DNA of 64,000 nt. Origin: Mycobacterium sp. IS-1742. GTDB taxonomy: Bacteria > Actinomycetota > Actinomycetes > Mycobacteriales > Mycobacteriaceae. Below the pieces are notes generated by a model. The model had not been told where the DNA came from, made no database searches, and worked only from the letters and a program-made list of their open reading frames with translations. Each line of letters starts with the position of its first letter. The first letter of the stretch is position 1. Positions 25,011 through 34,010 of the stretch are shown one piece after another. Location: positions 62,001 through 126,000 of the forward strand of contig NZ_LQIV01000034.1 in assembly GCF_001500125.1 (NCBI RefSeq), written 5' to 3'. Both the position numbers and the translations under genes were made by a program.

Positions 25011-26660
25011 GTGACCATCACCCCCGATGAGCACCCCCGCCTCAAGAGCTCCGAACGCAGCACCTACCAGGCGCTGGTCGACCAGCTCGAGCCCAACGAC
25101 CTCGTCGTCCCAGGCCAGCGGGTCACCGACCACCTCAAGGACCACGAGGTCGACTTCGTCGTCGCCATCGAGGGCGCCGGGATCGTGTGCATCGAGGTCA
25201 AGGGCGGCGAGGTGTGGCACGACGGCGACGGTTGGCGCCAGATCCGCGGCGGCCGCCAGTACACCATCGAGCCGGTCCGGCAGGCCCGCGAAGCGTGCTA
25301 TGCGTTGCGCGACTTCATCGAGAAGGACCCGCGCTGGACGCAGGGTCGCCTGCGGTGGGACCACGTCGTCGTCTTGCCGAACATCGAACTCCCCGCCGAC
25401 TTCGGCCTGCCCGAATGCCCACGGTGGAAGGTCGTCGACCGCACGGACCTGCCGACGCTCGTCGACAAGCTGCGGCACGTCCTCGTCCGCCAGGAGCTCG
25501 ACCGGCCGCTGCTTACCAAAGAGGGCATCGACCAACTCGGCACCGCGCTGTCCGGCCGCGGGCTACCGCAACGTGACGTCGTCGCCCGCGCCCTGGCCAA
25601 CGAGGACGCCGCCGACGCCCTGACCGAACATCAGGCCATCATCCTCGACGCAATCCGCCTGCTGAACCGCGTGGAGGTCCGCGGCGGCGCCGGCAGCGGA
25701 AAGACCTTCCTGGCCATGGAGCAGGCGCGCCGGCTGGCGCAACGCGGTCAACGTGTCGCGCTGGTCTGCTACTCCCACGGGCTGGCGTCCTACCTCGAGC
25801 GCATCGCCGCCACTTGGCCGCGCCGCCAACAACCGGCGTATGTTGGCGAGTTCCACGCCCTCGGCGTGCAGTGGGGTGCGCCGGAGGGGCCCGACGAAGC
25901 GCTGCGCACAGAGGAGACGGTGCGGTTCTGGGAGCATGACCTCCCGCTGCACATGGCCGATCTCGCAGCACAACTGGAGCCGGGGCATCGGTTCGACTCA
26001 ATCGTCGTCGACGAGGCCCAGGACTTCGCCGACGCCTGGTGGGACCCGCTGCTCGCCGCGCTGCGCGACCCGGTCGACGGCGGCCTGTACGTCTTCACTG
26101 ACGAGGGGCAGCGGGTCTTCGATCGGTTCGGCTCGCCGCCGGTTCCGTTGGTGCCGTTGATCCTCGACCACAATCTGCGCAACACCCGGCAGATCGCCAA
26201 TGCGTTTCAACCGTTGGTCGACCACCCGATGCGGTTCCTCGGCGGGGAGGGTCCGGCGGTCACATTCGTGGCGTGCAGCCGCGACGAGGCTCTCGGTGTG
26301 GGCGACGACCAGATCGATTCCCTTCTCGAACAGGGCTGGCGCCCTGAGGATGTTGCGCTGCTGACTACGGGCAGTCGCCATCCCGAGCAGGCCGAGCGGC
26401 AGAAGGACGGACACAAGGCGTACTGGGATTCGTTCTGGGACACCGATCAGGTGTTCTACGGCCACGTGCTGGGGTTCAAAGGGCTCGAGCGCCGGTGCGT
26501 CGTCCTCGTCGTCAACGAGGAAGGCAAGTTCGAACGTTCTCGCGAACGGCTTTACGTCGGACTGTCCCGCGCCCGAGACCAACTCGTCGTGTGCGGCGAC
26601 CCGGACTTCATCCGTGAGGTAGGCGGGCCGGACCTGGCGCGGCGGCTGAACCTGCCATAG
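25011..26660 (+). CDS. NERD-domain nuclease/helicase (UvrD-like ATPase core)
   Basis: A 549-residue protein. Residues about 10-120 form a NERD (nuclease-related) domain with the Asp 48 ... IEVKGG (61-66) restriction-type core. Residues about 205-549 are a superfamily 1 ATPase with Walker A GGAGSGKT (225-232) and motif II VDEAQDF (333-339), then a VYVGLSRAR-like motif (YVGLSRARDQ) near the end. It is shorter than UvrD and lacks the full 2A/2B insertions. A GTG start is used. It stands alone between two ESX toxin loci with opposite orientation to the left one. Related genes occur in defence islands, but a repair role is equally possible. Confidence 0.85.
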   Translation: MTITPDEHPRLKSSERSTYQALVDQLEPNDLVVPGQRVTDHLKDHEVDFVVAIEGAGIVCIEVKGGEVWHDGDGWRQIRGGRQYTIEPVRQAREACYALRDFIEKDPRWTQGRLRWDHVVVLPNIELPADFGLPECPRWKVVDRTDLPTLVDKLRHVLVRQELDRPLLTKEGIDQLGTALSGRGLPQRDVVARALANEDAADALTEHQAIILDAIRLLNRVEVRGGAGSGKTFLAMEQARRLAQRGQRVALVCYSHGLASYLERIAATWPRRQQPAYVGEFHALGVQWGAPEGPDEALRTEETVRFWEHDLPLHMADLAAQLEPGHRFDSIVVDEAQDFADAWWDPLLAALRDPVDGGLYVFTDEGQRVFDRFGSPPVPLVPLILDHNLRNTRQIANAFQPLVDHPMRFLGGEGPAVTFVACSRDEALGVGDDQIDSLLEQGWRPEDVALLTTGSRHPEQAERQKDGHKAYWDSFWDTDQVFYGHVLGFKGLERRCVVLVVNEEGKFERSRERLYVGLSRARDQLVVCGDPDFIREVGGPDLARRLNLP

Positions 26661-26745
26661 CGCGCCGCCCGCAATGGAGCCGCGAATTGCCGCGTTCATG
26701 GGGGTCCCCGGTATGCCAGGATTGATTGGCTTCCAGGGGGTGGTC

Positions 26746-27048
26746 ATGAGCGAATTGCACGTTTCCCAGTCGGTGGTGATCAGGATCGCGCAGGAGTTGC
26801 GCACGGTCGTCGACGACACCCGTTCCGGTCTGGCGGGTCTGGACGACGAGCTGGGCGGTCTCTTGGGGTCCGGGTGGACCGGCGAGGCGGCGTCGGCGTT
26901 CGGTGACGTGTGGGCACGCTGGGATGAGGGCGCGCAGAGCTTGGTCAAGGGCTTGGAGGCCATGGCCTCGGCGTTGGAGGAGGCAGGCCAGAGCTATGGC
27001 GGCACCGACGCGCAGGGTCGCGCGGCGGTCGAGTCGGCGGGAATATGA
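26746..27048 (+). CDS. WXG100-family ESX protein
   Basis: A 100-residue WXG100 protein with the hallmark turn SGWTG between two helices and a Tyr/Asp region at the C-terminus (YGGTDAQG) that fits the secretion signal Y-x3-D/E pattern. The ATG at 26746 has CAGGGGG just upstream; an upstream in-frame start has no such site. Its stop overlaps the next ATG, so the two small proteins are translationally coupled and probably form a heterodimer, as EsxA/EsxB do. It would be exported through a type VII system encoded elsewhere, since no EccC or membrane component lies in this window. Confidence 0.85.
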   Translation: MSELHVSQSVVIRIAQELRTVVDDTRSGLAGLDDELGGLLGSGWTGEAASAFGDVWARWDEGAQSLVKGLEAMASALEEAGQSYGGTDAQGRAAVESAGI

Positions 27049-27335
27049 TGGCCGGGTTCACTGTGGACCTCGAGGCACTGCTGGCTGGTGTCGATCGCAT
27101 GTCGGCGTTCCATTCCGACCTCGAACAGAAGCTGGCGGCGGTCCGCTCCTCGGTCTCGGCACTGGGTCTCACATGGCACGGCGATGCCGCATCGGCTCAG
27201 GAAGCTGCCCAGCAGCAATGGGACTCCGGGGCAAAGCAATTGCGGGAAGCGCTGGGACAACTACGCGACATCGCCGAGCAGGCGCACTCCAACTATTCGA
27301 ACGCGGCCGCCACGAATCAACGCATGTGGGGCTGA
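27045..27335 (+). CDS. Second WXG100-family ESX protein
   Basis: A 96-residue WXG100 protein with the turn LTWHGDAA and flanking helices; the C-terminus carries YSNAAATN. Its ATG lies inside the end of the preceding WXG100 gene and the big toxin gene starts six bases after its stop. The three genes therefore form one unit with the order WXG100, WXG100, toxin. The likely role is as chaperone and targeting partner for the toxin. The pair being encoded tandemly, rather than one EspC-like gene, distinguishes this locus from the one at 22.3-24.8 kb. Confidence 0.85.
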   Translation: MMAGFTVDLEALLAGVDRMSAFHSDLEQKLAAVRSSVSALGLTWHGDAASAQEAAQQQWDSGAKQLREALGQLRDIAEQAHSNYSNAAATNQRMWG

Positions 27336-27341
27336 CTCGGC

Positions 27342-29873
27342 GTGGCGCCCATCGTCGTCGATCCCGATGCCCTCGCCGGAGCCGGGGAATCTGTCACCGG
27401 CGTCGGTGACGAGCTCTCGGCAGCGATCGAAGCGCTCTCATCGAGCCTCGGCGGTGGCGCGCCCAGCGGTCTGGACGCCGCAGGACTGGCTTTCGGGATG
27501 GCGTATCAGAAGTCTGCACAGGCGCTGCTGGAGGCCGGCACAGCCCTCGTCAATGCGTCGCACAACGTCGGATTCGGCGTCGGGATGTCGGCGACGAACT
27601 ACTCGAACGCGAATGCGGCGTCGACGATCGGTGGTGGCGCGGCGCTGCTGACAGCACCCGTGAAGCCGAGTGAGTTCTCCACGCCATCCACCCCGCCGTC
27701 CTTGGGTGGCGGAGTGCCACCACCGTTCCTCTGGTCGGTGCTGCAGAGCTTCATCCCCGACACGTGGCCCGACGGCGATCCCGGTCGCCTGCGCTCCTCG
27801 GCGGAGGCGTGGCAGAGCTTCGCGTCAGCAATCGGCGGAATCGCCGGCGGCCTGAGCGGGCCGGCCGGAGTGATCGCCGGTCAACAGATTCCTGAGGGCG
27901 GCGCGATGACATCGGCGATGTCGGAACTGTCGCGATCGCTGTCTGACGTGGCGACTGAGGCGAACAACCTCGCCACGCAGACCCGTGAGTTCGCGGATGA
28001 CGTGCAATCGACTCAGGATGCCATCCGCGACCTCTGCGATCGGGTGTCACCGTCAGGAATCTTCGACGGCATCAAGGCGGTGTTCAGCGGTGACGCGCTC
28101 GATGAGATCAAGGAGATCGCCGACGACGTCAAGGAGGTGTTGGAAAATTTCGGGCGCCAGGCTGACGGCCGCATCGCTTTGATGGAGTCGTTGATCACGG
28201 CTCTGGACTCCGCGGTGGTGTCGATGCAGCAGAGCGCCCGCCGCGAGTTCACCCACTATCTGGGAGACGACGTCGGTGGGGCGCTCGCGAGCGCCTTCGA
28301 ATTTCAGTCCAACGTGGGCGAGGGCGCCATCAAGGCGGGCCTCGAGTCGATCGTTGGTATCCAGCAGTTGGATCCGGTCCGGTTCGCCTCGGATCCGGAA
28401 GGGGCCACGGCCGCATGGGGAGGCGTACTCGACACGCTGAAGTATGCGACCCCGAGCGGGGTCGCCGCTGATCCTGCCGGCGCGTTCGACCACGGCAAGA
28501 ACATGGTCGAAGGGATCGTGCACGCCGAGGACTGGCGCGCGGACCGCCCGGGACTGGGCCTCGGTGGTGTGCTGTTCGAAGCGGGCTCGGCTGCAACCGG
28601 CGTCGGCGCGGCGAAGACCGGGCTTCGAGGAGCCAGCGCTGCGGCGGACGCCGGTGATACGGGTCCGGCGGTCCGCGCAGCGGCAGGTACCGCCGATGCC
28701 ACCGCTCCCATCGCCGGGCGGGCATCTGACATCGCGAGCAAGCTCGAAGACCTCACCACCCTGGCCGACGACGTGCCGTCCGGCGCCGCGTCGGGCACTC
28801 ACGGGCCGGCCCTGCCGCCGTCGCTCGCCGAGCCGGATGCGCCACACGCTTCCGAAGCGCCGCGGTTTCCGGAATCGACTGTGCTGCAGGAAACGCCACA
28901 TGCGGTTCCAGACGGTGCAAGTTCGCGTCCGGCCGCCCCGCCTCCGGAGGCCATGCCGAAAGGCGGTTCAGGCGCGGAGGTGCCTCCACAGGCACTGCCG
29001 GAGAATGAAGCGCCGCGTGCGACGGATCCGGGTCCCGAGCCGCCCCGTGCGCCCGCAGCCCCGGAACAGTTTGCCGGGCCGACACCACCACCGGCGATGT
29101 CAGGACACGAGCGGGCGGAGTCCGATTCTGGCCCGATCGACGCTGCTGAGTCGCCCCATTCGGGAGCGTCAGGAACGACGCGGGGGCAGATCGGCGAGCA
29201 TTCTTGGGAGTCGTCGCCGTCGGCACCCTCCTTCGCGCAGCCGCATCCCAATACGCCGCAGGACACGATGTCGCCGTCGACTGGCCCTACACCCACGAGT
29301 GGATTTGACGGTGGCGGCCAACATAGTGACAGCGTTGACCCGAATCTTGGCTATGACGGCGTTCCGGACCCACAAAGGTGGGACCAAAATGTGCTCTCAG
29401 AGGAGACCCGCCAAGAGATTCAGGCAATAGACAAAGGAAATCGTCCTGATCCGTCCGAGTATCTTCCGCAGGAGTTCATCGAACATCATTTGGAGAAGTT
29501 CGACGAAGGCGCCAGTCGGTTCATGACTGCAGAGGCGCTCGAAGATTTCGGGATTGGGCATCGCGACGGCACAACCTTCGTTTTCCCCACTCGGGAGCTC
29601 GAGACCCTCATGGAGACAACCGGTGGTGACCGTCGCGCGTTGGAGCAAGCGCTCGGGCTTCCGAACGGATACTTCGACGTCGATGGGGTGGTACGCGTGG
29701 ACGTGCCCGAACCCAGTAACTTCGATCTGCGCATTCCCTCGGGGAATGAAGCCGGTGCCAACGATCAGTGGATTCCAGGCGGATTTCTGCCGACGGGCAT
29801 GCCGGAGGCGGTGATCGATGGTGCGGCCGTGCCCTCCAGCGATATCAAGATCACAGATCTCGAGGGAAGGTGA
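27342..29873 (+). CDS. Large ESX-type polymorphic toxin
   Basis: An 843-residue modular protein. Residues 1-100 form a helical ESX-like leader; 130-420 is helical with a coiled-coil stretch; about 460-660 is a Pro/Ala/Ser-rich linker; and about 680-843 is a compact tip (LPQEFIEHHLEKFDEG, FVFPTRELETL, then IPSGNEAGANDQWIPGG). I do not recognise the tip's activity. The coding sequence drops from 47 of 60 GC at 28801 in the linker to 31 of 60 at 29401 in the tip, a sign of tip replacement. The GTG start lies six bases after the second WXG100 gene; the small gene downstream is a probable immunity gene. Confidence 0.75.
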   Translation: MAPIVVDPDALAGAGESVTGVGDELSAAIEALSSSLGGGAPSGLDAAGLAFGMAYQKSAQALLEAGTALVNASHNVGFGVGMSATNYSNANAASTIGGGAALLTAPVKPSEFSTPSTPPSLGGGVPPPFLWSVLQSFIPDTWPDGDPGRLRSSAEAWQSFASAIGGIAGGLSGPAGVIAGQQIPEGGAMTSAMSELSRSLSDVATEANNLATQTREFADDVQSTQDAIRDLCDRVSPSGIFDGIKAVFSGDALDEIKEIADDVKEVLENFGRQADGRIALMESLITALDSAVVSMQQSARREFTHYLGDDVGGALASAFEFQSNVGEGAIKAGLESIVGIQQLDPVRFASDPEGATAAWGGVLDTLKYATPSGVAADPAGAFDHGKNMVEGIVHAEDWRADRPGLGLGGVLFEAGSAATGVGAAKTGLRGASAAADAGDTGPAVRAAAGTADATAPIAGRASDIASKLEDLTTLADDVPSGAASGTHGPALPPSLAEPDAPHASEAPRFPESTVLQETPHAVPDGASSRPAAPPPEAMPKGGSGAEVPPQALPENEAPRATDPGPEPPRAPAAPEQFAGPTPPPAMSGHERAESDSGPIDAAESPHSGASGTTRGQIGEHSWESSPSAPSFAQPHPNTPQDTMSPSTGPTPTSGFDGGGQHSDSVDPNLGYDGVPDPQRWDQNVLSEETRQEIQAIDKGNRPDPSEYLPQEFIEHHLEKFDEGASRFMTAEALEDFGIGHRDGTTFVFPTRELETLMETTGGDRRALEQALGLPNGYFDVDGVVRVDVPEPSNFDLRIPSGNEAGANDQWIPGGFLPTGMPEAVIDGAAVPSSDIKITDLEGR

Positions 29874-29878
29874 CGACA

Positions 29879-30142
29879 ATGAGATTCGAAAAGTCTTTCG
29901 TTTCGAGAGAGCAGCGCTACTCGTTGGGTAGGGAGACTGAATCCGGTCTTCACTACTTGGCAATACCGGTGAGCAACCAGATGATCGACTACATGGAGTA
30001 CTACAAGCTCAGCGACGAGGAGTATGAGGCGCTGCGCGCCGATTCGGACCTCGCGCGAGACTTCGCGGATTCGTGTCGTCGACGCGAACGCGACGAGCGC
30101 CTCTTCATGGAGCCCGGCACCGACCGTGGGATTCCACGTTGA
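29879..30142 (+). CDS. Candidate immunity protein for the large ESX toxin
   Basis: An 87-residue, highly charged protein (SDEEYEALRADSDLARDF, then RRRERDERLF). It begins five bases after the toxin stop and has the same low GC as the toxin tip. Size, place and absence of a signal peptide suit a cytosolic immunity protein. No family is recognised. The stretch after it (30143-30300) holds only very short frames, one of 26 codons from an ATG at 30164, and may be a remnant of a further immunity gene; I would not call it a gene. Confidence 0.6.
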   Translation: MRFEKSFVSREQRYSLGRETESGLHYLAIPVSNQMIDYMEYYKLSDEEYEALRADSDLARDFADSCRRRERDERLFMEPGTDRGIPR

Positions 30143-30300
30143 ACCGTTACGACGACGCGATCGATGGCCGAGGCACTCGACCGATATACGTCTACCGGCA
30201 TCTCACCAGATGAGTTCGCCTCGGACGGTTGCTCTAGACCGTGACCAGGTTGATTCACGTGCAGTGAGCACCCCCCCACAATTCGTACGGAGTGCGACGG

Positions 30301-31755
30301 TCACCCCACTGCATTAATCGGCGCCGCGTGCAGGCGCCGCAACGCGGCTCGGAACGCGCGGTTCGGATGCGCCCCCGGCAGCACCGCGCCGACATCGGCC
30401 AGAGCGCGTTCAACGTTCACACCCTTCAGCCGCGCGCCGTAGAACGCGCCGACCGTCGGGGTGCGGCTGTAGGCACCGACGCAGTGCACCAACACCGTTC
30501 GCCCTTCGCGCCGCAGTGTCTCGATCGCGCGCACCCCCTCCAGCAGAACGAAGTCCAGATGCGGATTCTCATCCGCATCAACACGGTCGATCAACCGCAC
30601 CTCGACATGCGGCATGCCCACCGGCACGTCGTCATCGGCCACCCGGCACAATGACACCACCGCATCGACGTCCGGCGGCAGCCGGCGCAGCACCCCGATG
30701 CCGCCCAGCACCACCCCGTCGTCATACGGATGCCGCGCCACCGTGTCGACCGGCGAACCGGGATACGAGAAGTCGAATGAATCCGGCTCACCCCGCCGCT
30801 GGATCGCCGACGCCAGCCCGACCACACCCCGCGCCGTCAGACCCGGCCACCCGTGCAGCATCGCTCGCCACCGCACCGGCACCGCCGACGCCCCGTATGC
30901 CGCCCCCAACAGACCACCCGCGATCGCCGCCACCGTGTCCGTGTCGTGGCCCGCCCGCACCGCCGCATCGAGCGCCAACCGCAGATGATCCACCCGGAAC
31001 ACCCCGCGGGCCGGGTCGTCGACGGGCACCGCCGTCGTGGCGATCGCCGACCACGCCGCCTGCAACGCAGCCACCACCCAGCCATTGTTCGCGAACGACG
31101 ACGGCCGCGCGGACTCCGCCGCGTCGAGCCGCTCCTGCCACAGTTTCCGGCGGCTCCTGTCGATGTGGCGCAACCCTATTCGGGCGTCGAGCTGCCCGGT
31201 GAGCACCGCATGACGGATCGCGCAGCACCACAACACGCACGCGTCCCCGGCGTCGGGATCGGCGTGGGTCAGCTCGCTGACGGCGCGTGCCGCCTCGACC
31301 ATCGCGTCGTCGTCGTCGAGGTAGGCCAGCGCGACCGGTGCGGTCCGCATCAGCGACCCGTTGCCCGCTGTGCGCCCGGTGAGCTCGTGCAGCCTGGCCG
31401 ACTCCGCCCGTGTGCGTGTCGCCGTCACGGCGCCCGAGCGCGCCGCGGCGCTGAGCACCGACCGGGTCTGGATACCGACGTCCTTGGCGCGCAACGACCA
31501 TTCGTGCCAGCGCGCGACGATCTTGTCCTGCGCGGCCGGGTCACGCAGGTCCGCGCCGGTCGCGGCGGCCTCCGCGATGGCGATCGCCATCGACGTGTCG
31601 TCGGTCCACTCGCCGGGCTCCCACACGCCGCCGCCGGCCATCTCGACCGGCAGTTCCGGTCCGCGTGGCGGCCCGAACTCGTACGGCGCGCCGAGCGCGT
31701 CCCCCGCCGCCGTCGCCAGCAGCACCCCTTCGATGCGATCGTGCAAAGACGTCAT
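30301..31755 (-). CDS. ADP-ribosylglycohydrolase fused to a dual-specificity phosphatase domain
   Basis: A 484-residue two-domain enzyme. The N-terminal part is an ADP-ribosylglycohydrolase of DraG type: GDALGAPYEF near the start, the metal-binding TDDTSMA (51-57) and a distal GHDTDTVAA. It would remove ADP-ribose from protein or nucleic acid. From about residue 345 it is a tyrosine/dual-specificity phosphatase domain with HCVGAYSR (424-431, the C-x5-R signature, Cys 425 present). The ATG at 31755 follows GAGGGGG. It diverges from nrtR, a regulator that in the family binds ADP-ribose, tying the enzyme to NAD turnover. Confidence 0.88.
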   Translation of the reverse strand: MTSLHDRIEGVLLATAAGDALGAPYEFGPPRGPELPVEMAGGGVWEPGEWTDDTSMAIAIAEAAATGADLRDPAAQDKIVARWHEWSLRAKDVGIQTRSVLSAAARSGAVTATRTRAESARLHELTGRTAGNGSLMRTAPVALAYLDDDDAMVEAARAVSELTHADPDAGDACVLWCCAIRHAVLTGQLDARIGLRHIDRSRRKLWQERLDAAESARPSSFANNGWVVAALQAAWSAIATTAVPVDDPARGVFRVDHLRLALDAAVRAGHDTDTVAAIAGGLLGAAYGASAVPVRWRAMLHGWPGLTARGVVGLASAIQRRGEPDSFDFSYPGSPVDTVARHPYDDGVVLGGIGVLRRLPPDVDAVVSLCRVADDDVPVGMPHVEVRLIDRVDADENPHLDFVLLEGVRAIETLRREGRTVLVHCVGAYSRTPTVGAFYGARLKGVNVERALADVGAVLPGAHPNRAFRAALRRLHAAPINAVG

Positions 31756-31826
31756 GACATCCCCCTCGGCACTCAATTTGCGCGGTTCTGCGCTAATCGA
31801 GCATCACTGTACGCTGAGGTACCGAC
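31756..31826. promoter_or_regulatory. Shared promoter/operator of the ADP-ribosylglycohydrolase and nrtR genes
   Basis: This 71-base divergent intergenic region must carry both promoters. An imperfect inverted repeat TTGCGC-N6-GCGCTAA lies at 31778-31796 and is the best candidate for an NrtR site, though the arms are out of register by one base. It is inferred from the divergent layout and NrtR biology; no confirmed consensus was matched. Confidence 0.4.
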
Positions 31827-32480
31827 ATGGGCCACAACTTTCGAGACGGCAGCGGGCGCGCGCTCACCGACTACCCGCGCCCGTCGGTCGCCGTGGACAC
31901 CGCGGTCCTGACTCTCGACGACGAGCTGGGGCTGGTCGTGTTGGAGGTGCGCCGGGCGACCGGGCCGGGTTGGGCGCTGCCCGGCACCTTCCTGCACGAG
32001 GGGGAGCGACTCGCCGACGCCGTCGACCGGTCACTGCGCGTCAAGGCCAACGTCCGCGGCCTGCGTCCCCGCCAGCTGCAGGTCTTCGACGATCCGGCCC
32101 GCGACGACCGCGGTTGGGTGCTCTCGGTCGCGCATGTCCAGGTGGTGCAGAGTGGCCAGCTCGCCTCCCGCTTCCCGGCTGCGACGCGACTCGTCCCGGT
32201 CGCGAAACCCGGGCGGCTGCCGTACGACCACGCCGACATCATCGTGCGGGCCGTCGAGCGCATCCGATTCCGCTACGCGGACCAGCCCGATCCCGACGGT
32301 CTGCTGGGGGAGGAGTTCACCCTGCGCGAACTGCGGTTGGCCCACGAGGCGGTGGCAGGAAAGGTGTTGCAGCGGGACACGTTTCGCCGCGCGATGGAAA
32401 GCAAGCTCGAGGCGACGGGCATGACCACGAGCGGGTCGCGGGGTCGCCCGGCCGAATTGTTCCGTCGCGCTCAGGCGTAG
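31827..32480 (+). CDS. nrtR: NrtR-type Nudix-related transcriptional regulator
   Basis: A 217-residue protein with an N-terminal Nudix-like domain and a C-terminal winged helix (FTLRELRLAHEAV, then RDTFRRAMESKL). The Nudix box is degenerate: the expected REUxEE helix reads DRSLRVKANV, so catalysis is unlikely and ligand sensing is expected. NrtR proteins repress NAD-biosynthesis or recycling genes and release DNA on binding ADP-ribose; a mycobacterial member has been studied. GAGGT precedes the ATG. Its divergent neighbour is an ADP-ribosylglycohydrolase, whose product is this regulator's usual ligand, suggesting a feedback loop. Confidence 0.85.
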   Translation: MGHNFRDGSGRALTDYPRPSVAVDTAVLTLDDELGLVVLEVRRATGPGWALPGTFLHEGERLADAVDRSLRVKANVRGLRPRQLQVFDDPARDDRGWVLSVAHVQVVQSGQLASRFPAATRLVPVAKPGRLPYDHADIIVRAVERIRFRYADQPDPDGLLGEEFTLRELRLAHEAVAGKVLQRDTFRRAMESKLEATGMTTSGSRGRPAELFRRAQA

Positions 32481-32481
32481 G

Positions 32482-33030
32482 TCACGTCGACGGCCACCCG
32501 CTCAACGCTAGGTCTGCGACGGCGTGCAGATCGGCACGGCCGGCTCCGCTGCGGGCCTGGATCGCGATGCCCTGGCACACCGCGGCGACCCAGCGAGCCA
32601 GCAACAGGGTGTCCACGCGCGACAGCTCGCCGGCGGCCGCCGCTTCGTCGAAGCGTTCGGCGAGCCGGTGCACCGTCGCATCCCGCCACTCGGCCAGGCC
32701 GGGCGCCTCGCCGACGGTCATGCACCCGTGCACGTCACCGCTGACCGTGTCGGCCGCACCGTGCATCATCGCCTCGGCGACCTCGCGTGCCGTCGGCCGC
32801 GTCAGCGCCTCGGCGGTGTAGGCGCTCGGGCCGGCGAGATAGCGCCGGAAAGCGCGGTCGAACAGATTCTCCTTGGACCCGAACTCCGCGTAGACGCTGC
32901 GGCGGTTCACGCCGGTCGCAGCCGTCACGTCCGAGATCGAGACACCGTCGAACCCGCGCTCCCAGAACAGCTTCATCGCCGCGTCCTCGACCTGCTCGGG
33001 GTCGAACTCCCGCGGCCGCCCGATGGCCAT
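32482..33030 (-). CDS. TetR/AcrR-family transcriptional regulator
   Basis: A 182-residue TetR-type repressor. The N-terminal helix-turn-helix is plain (GVSISDVTAATGVNRRSVYAEFGSKENLF at about 30-58), followed by a helical ligand-binding domain. It diverges from an SDR gene, so it most likely controls that gene and itself. The 115-base interval contains an imperfect dyad near GTACTAAGTAAC...GTTCGTAACTAC (about 33103-33132) that could be its operator. It ends one base from the convergent nrtR stop. The ligand is unknown. Confidence 0.88.
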   Translation of the reverse strand: MAIGRPREFDPEQVEDAAMKLFWERGFDGVSISDVTAATGVNRRSVYAEFGSKENLFDRAFRRYLAGPSAYTAEALTRPTAREVAEAMMHGAADTVSGDVHGCMTVGEAPGLAEWRDATVHRLAERFDEAAAAGELSRVDTLLLARWVAAVCQGIAIQARSGAGRADLHAVADLALSGWPST

Positions 33031-33145
33031 AGCGGACCACCCTTTCTGTGATGCCGGTCACAGCGGGAATGTTGTCGTATGGGAACCGGCTTGACCTCAG
33101 CGTACTAAGTAACACATCGGTTCGTAACTACGAGAGGCCATCGAG

Positions 33146-33892
33146 ATGAGCACAGCACCCCTGACCGGACGCCGAGTATTCCTGACCGGCGGATCGCGCG
33201 GAATCGGCGCGGAGATCGTGCGGCGGCTGGTCGCCGACGCGGCCGCCGTGGCGTTCACGTACTCGGCCTCCGCGGCGAACGCGGAGAAACTCGTCGCCGA
33301 GGTGGCCGCGGACGGCGGAAAGGCGGTGGCAATCCAGGCCGACGCCGCCGATGCGGCCCAGACTGCGGGCGCCGTCGACCGCGCCGTCGCCGAGCTCGGC
33401 GGCCTTGACGTGGTGGTGAACAACGCCGCCGTCGCGCACATCGCCCCGATCGACGACTATCCGGCCGACGAGTTCGACCGCCAGGTCGCCATCAACATCG
33501 GCAGCATGTTCTGGACGACCCGCAGCGCGATCAAACATCTGGGTGAGGGCGCGCGCATCATCAACATCGGCAGCGTCAACGCCGACCGCATCCCCGGCCC
33601 GGGACTGTCGGTCTATGGCATGACCAAAGGCGCGGTGTCGTCGTTCACCCGCGGCCTGGCCCGCGAACTCGGACCGCGCGGCATCACGGTCAACAACGTG
33701 CAGCCCGGCCCGATCGACACCGACGCCAACCCGGACAGCGGCGACTTCGCCGACAGCCTCAAGGCCGTCACTGCTCAGGGCCGCTACGGGCACACCACCG
33801 ACGTCGCGGCATTCGTCAGCTTCCTGGCCGGCCCGGAGTCCGGATACATCACCGGAGCGAACCTCAACATCGACGGCGGCTTCACCGTCTGA
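33146..33892 (+). CDS. Short-chain dehydrogenase/reductase (SDR)
   Basis: A 248-residue classical SDR with the NAD(P) motif TGGSRGIG at about 14-21, NNAA near 92, a catalytic Ser in the INIGSVN region and YGMTKG (Tyr-x3-Lys). The C-terminal GANLNIDGGF is the usual SDR end. It would oxidise or reduce an alcohol/ketone; the substrate cannot be told. It diverges from a TetR gene that probably represses it, an arrangement typical of inducible detoxification reductases. GAGAGG and CGAG lie upstream of the ATG. Confidence 0.9.
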   Translation: MSTAPLTGRRVFLTGGSRGIGAEIVRRLVADAAAVAFTYSASAANAEKLVAEVAADGGKAVAIQADAADAAQTAGAVDRAVAELGGLDVVVNNAAVAHIAPIDDYPADEFDRQVAINIGSMFWTTRSAIKHLGEGARIINIGSVNADRIPGPGLSVYGMTKGAVSSFTRGLARELGPRGITVNNVQPGPIDTDANPDSGDFADSLKAVTAQGRYGHTTDVAAFVSFLAGPESGYITGANLNIDGGFTV

Positions 33893-34010
33893 CTTATTCG
33901 AAAAACGCTGCGTATCGGGCGATTTGACATCCGTGTTAACGCCACCGGTCGAGACAGTGACCGATGTCGCAATGTGTGTCCGGGTGGGCGTTCTGGGTAC
34001 GGTCGTGATC

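Noticed and set aside
30143-30300. Short frame of 26 codons from ATG 30164 after the second immunity gene
   Set aside because: It is too short, has no ribosome site and no recognisable content; it may be a remnant.
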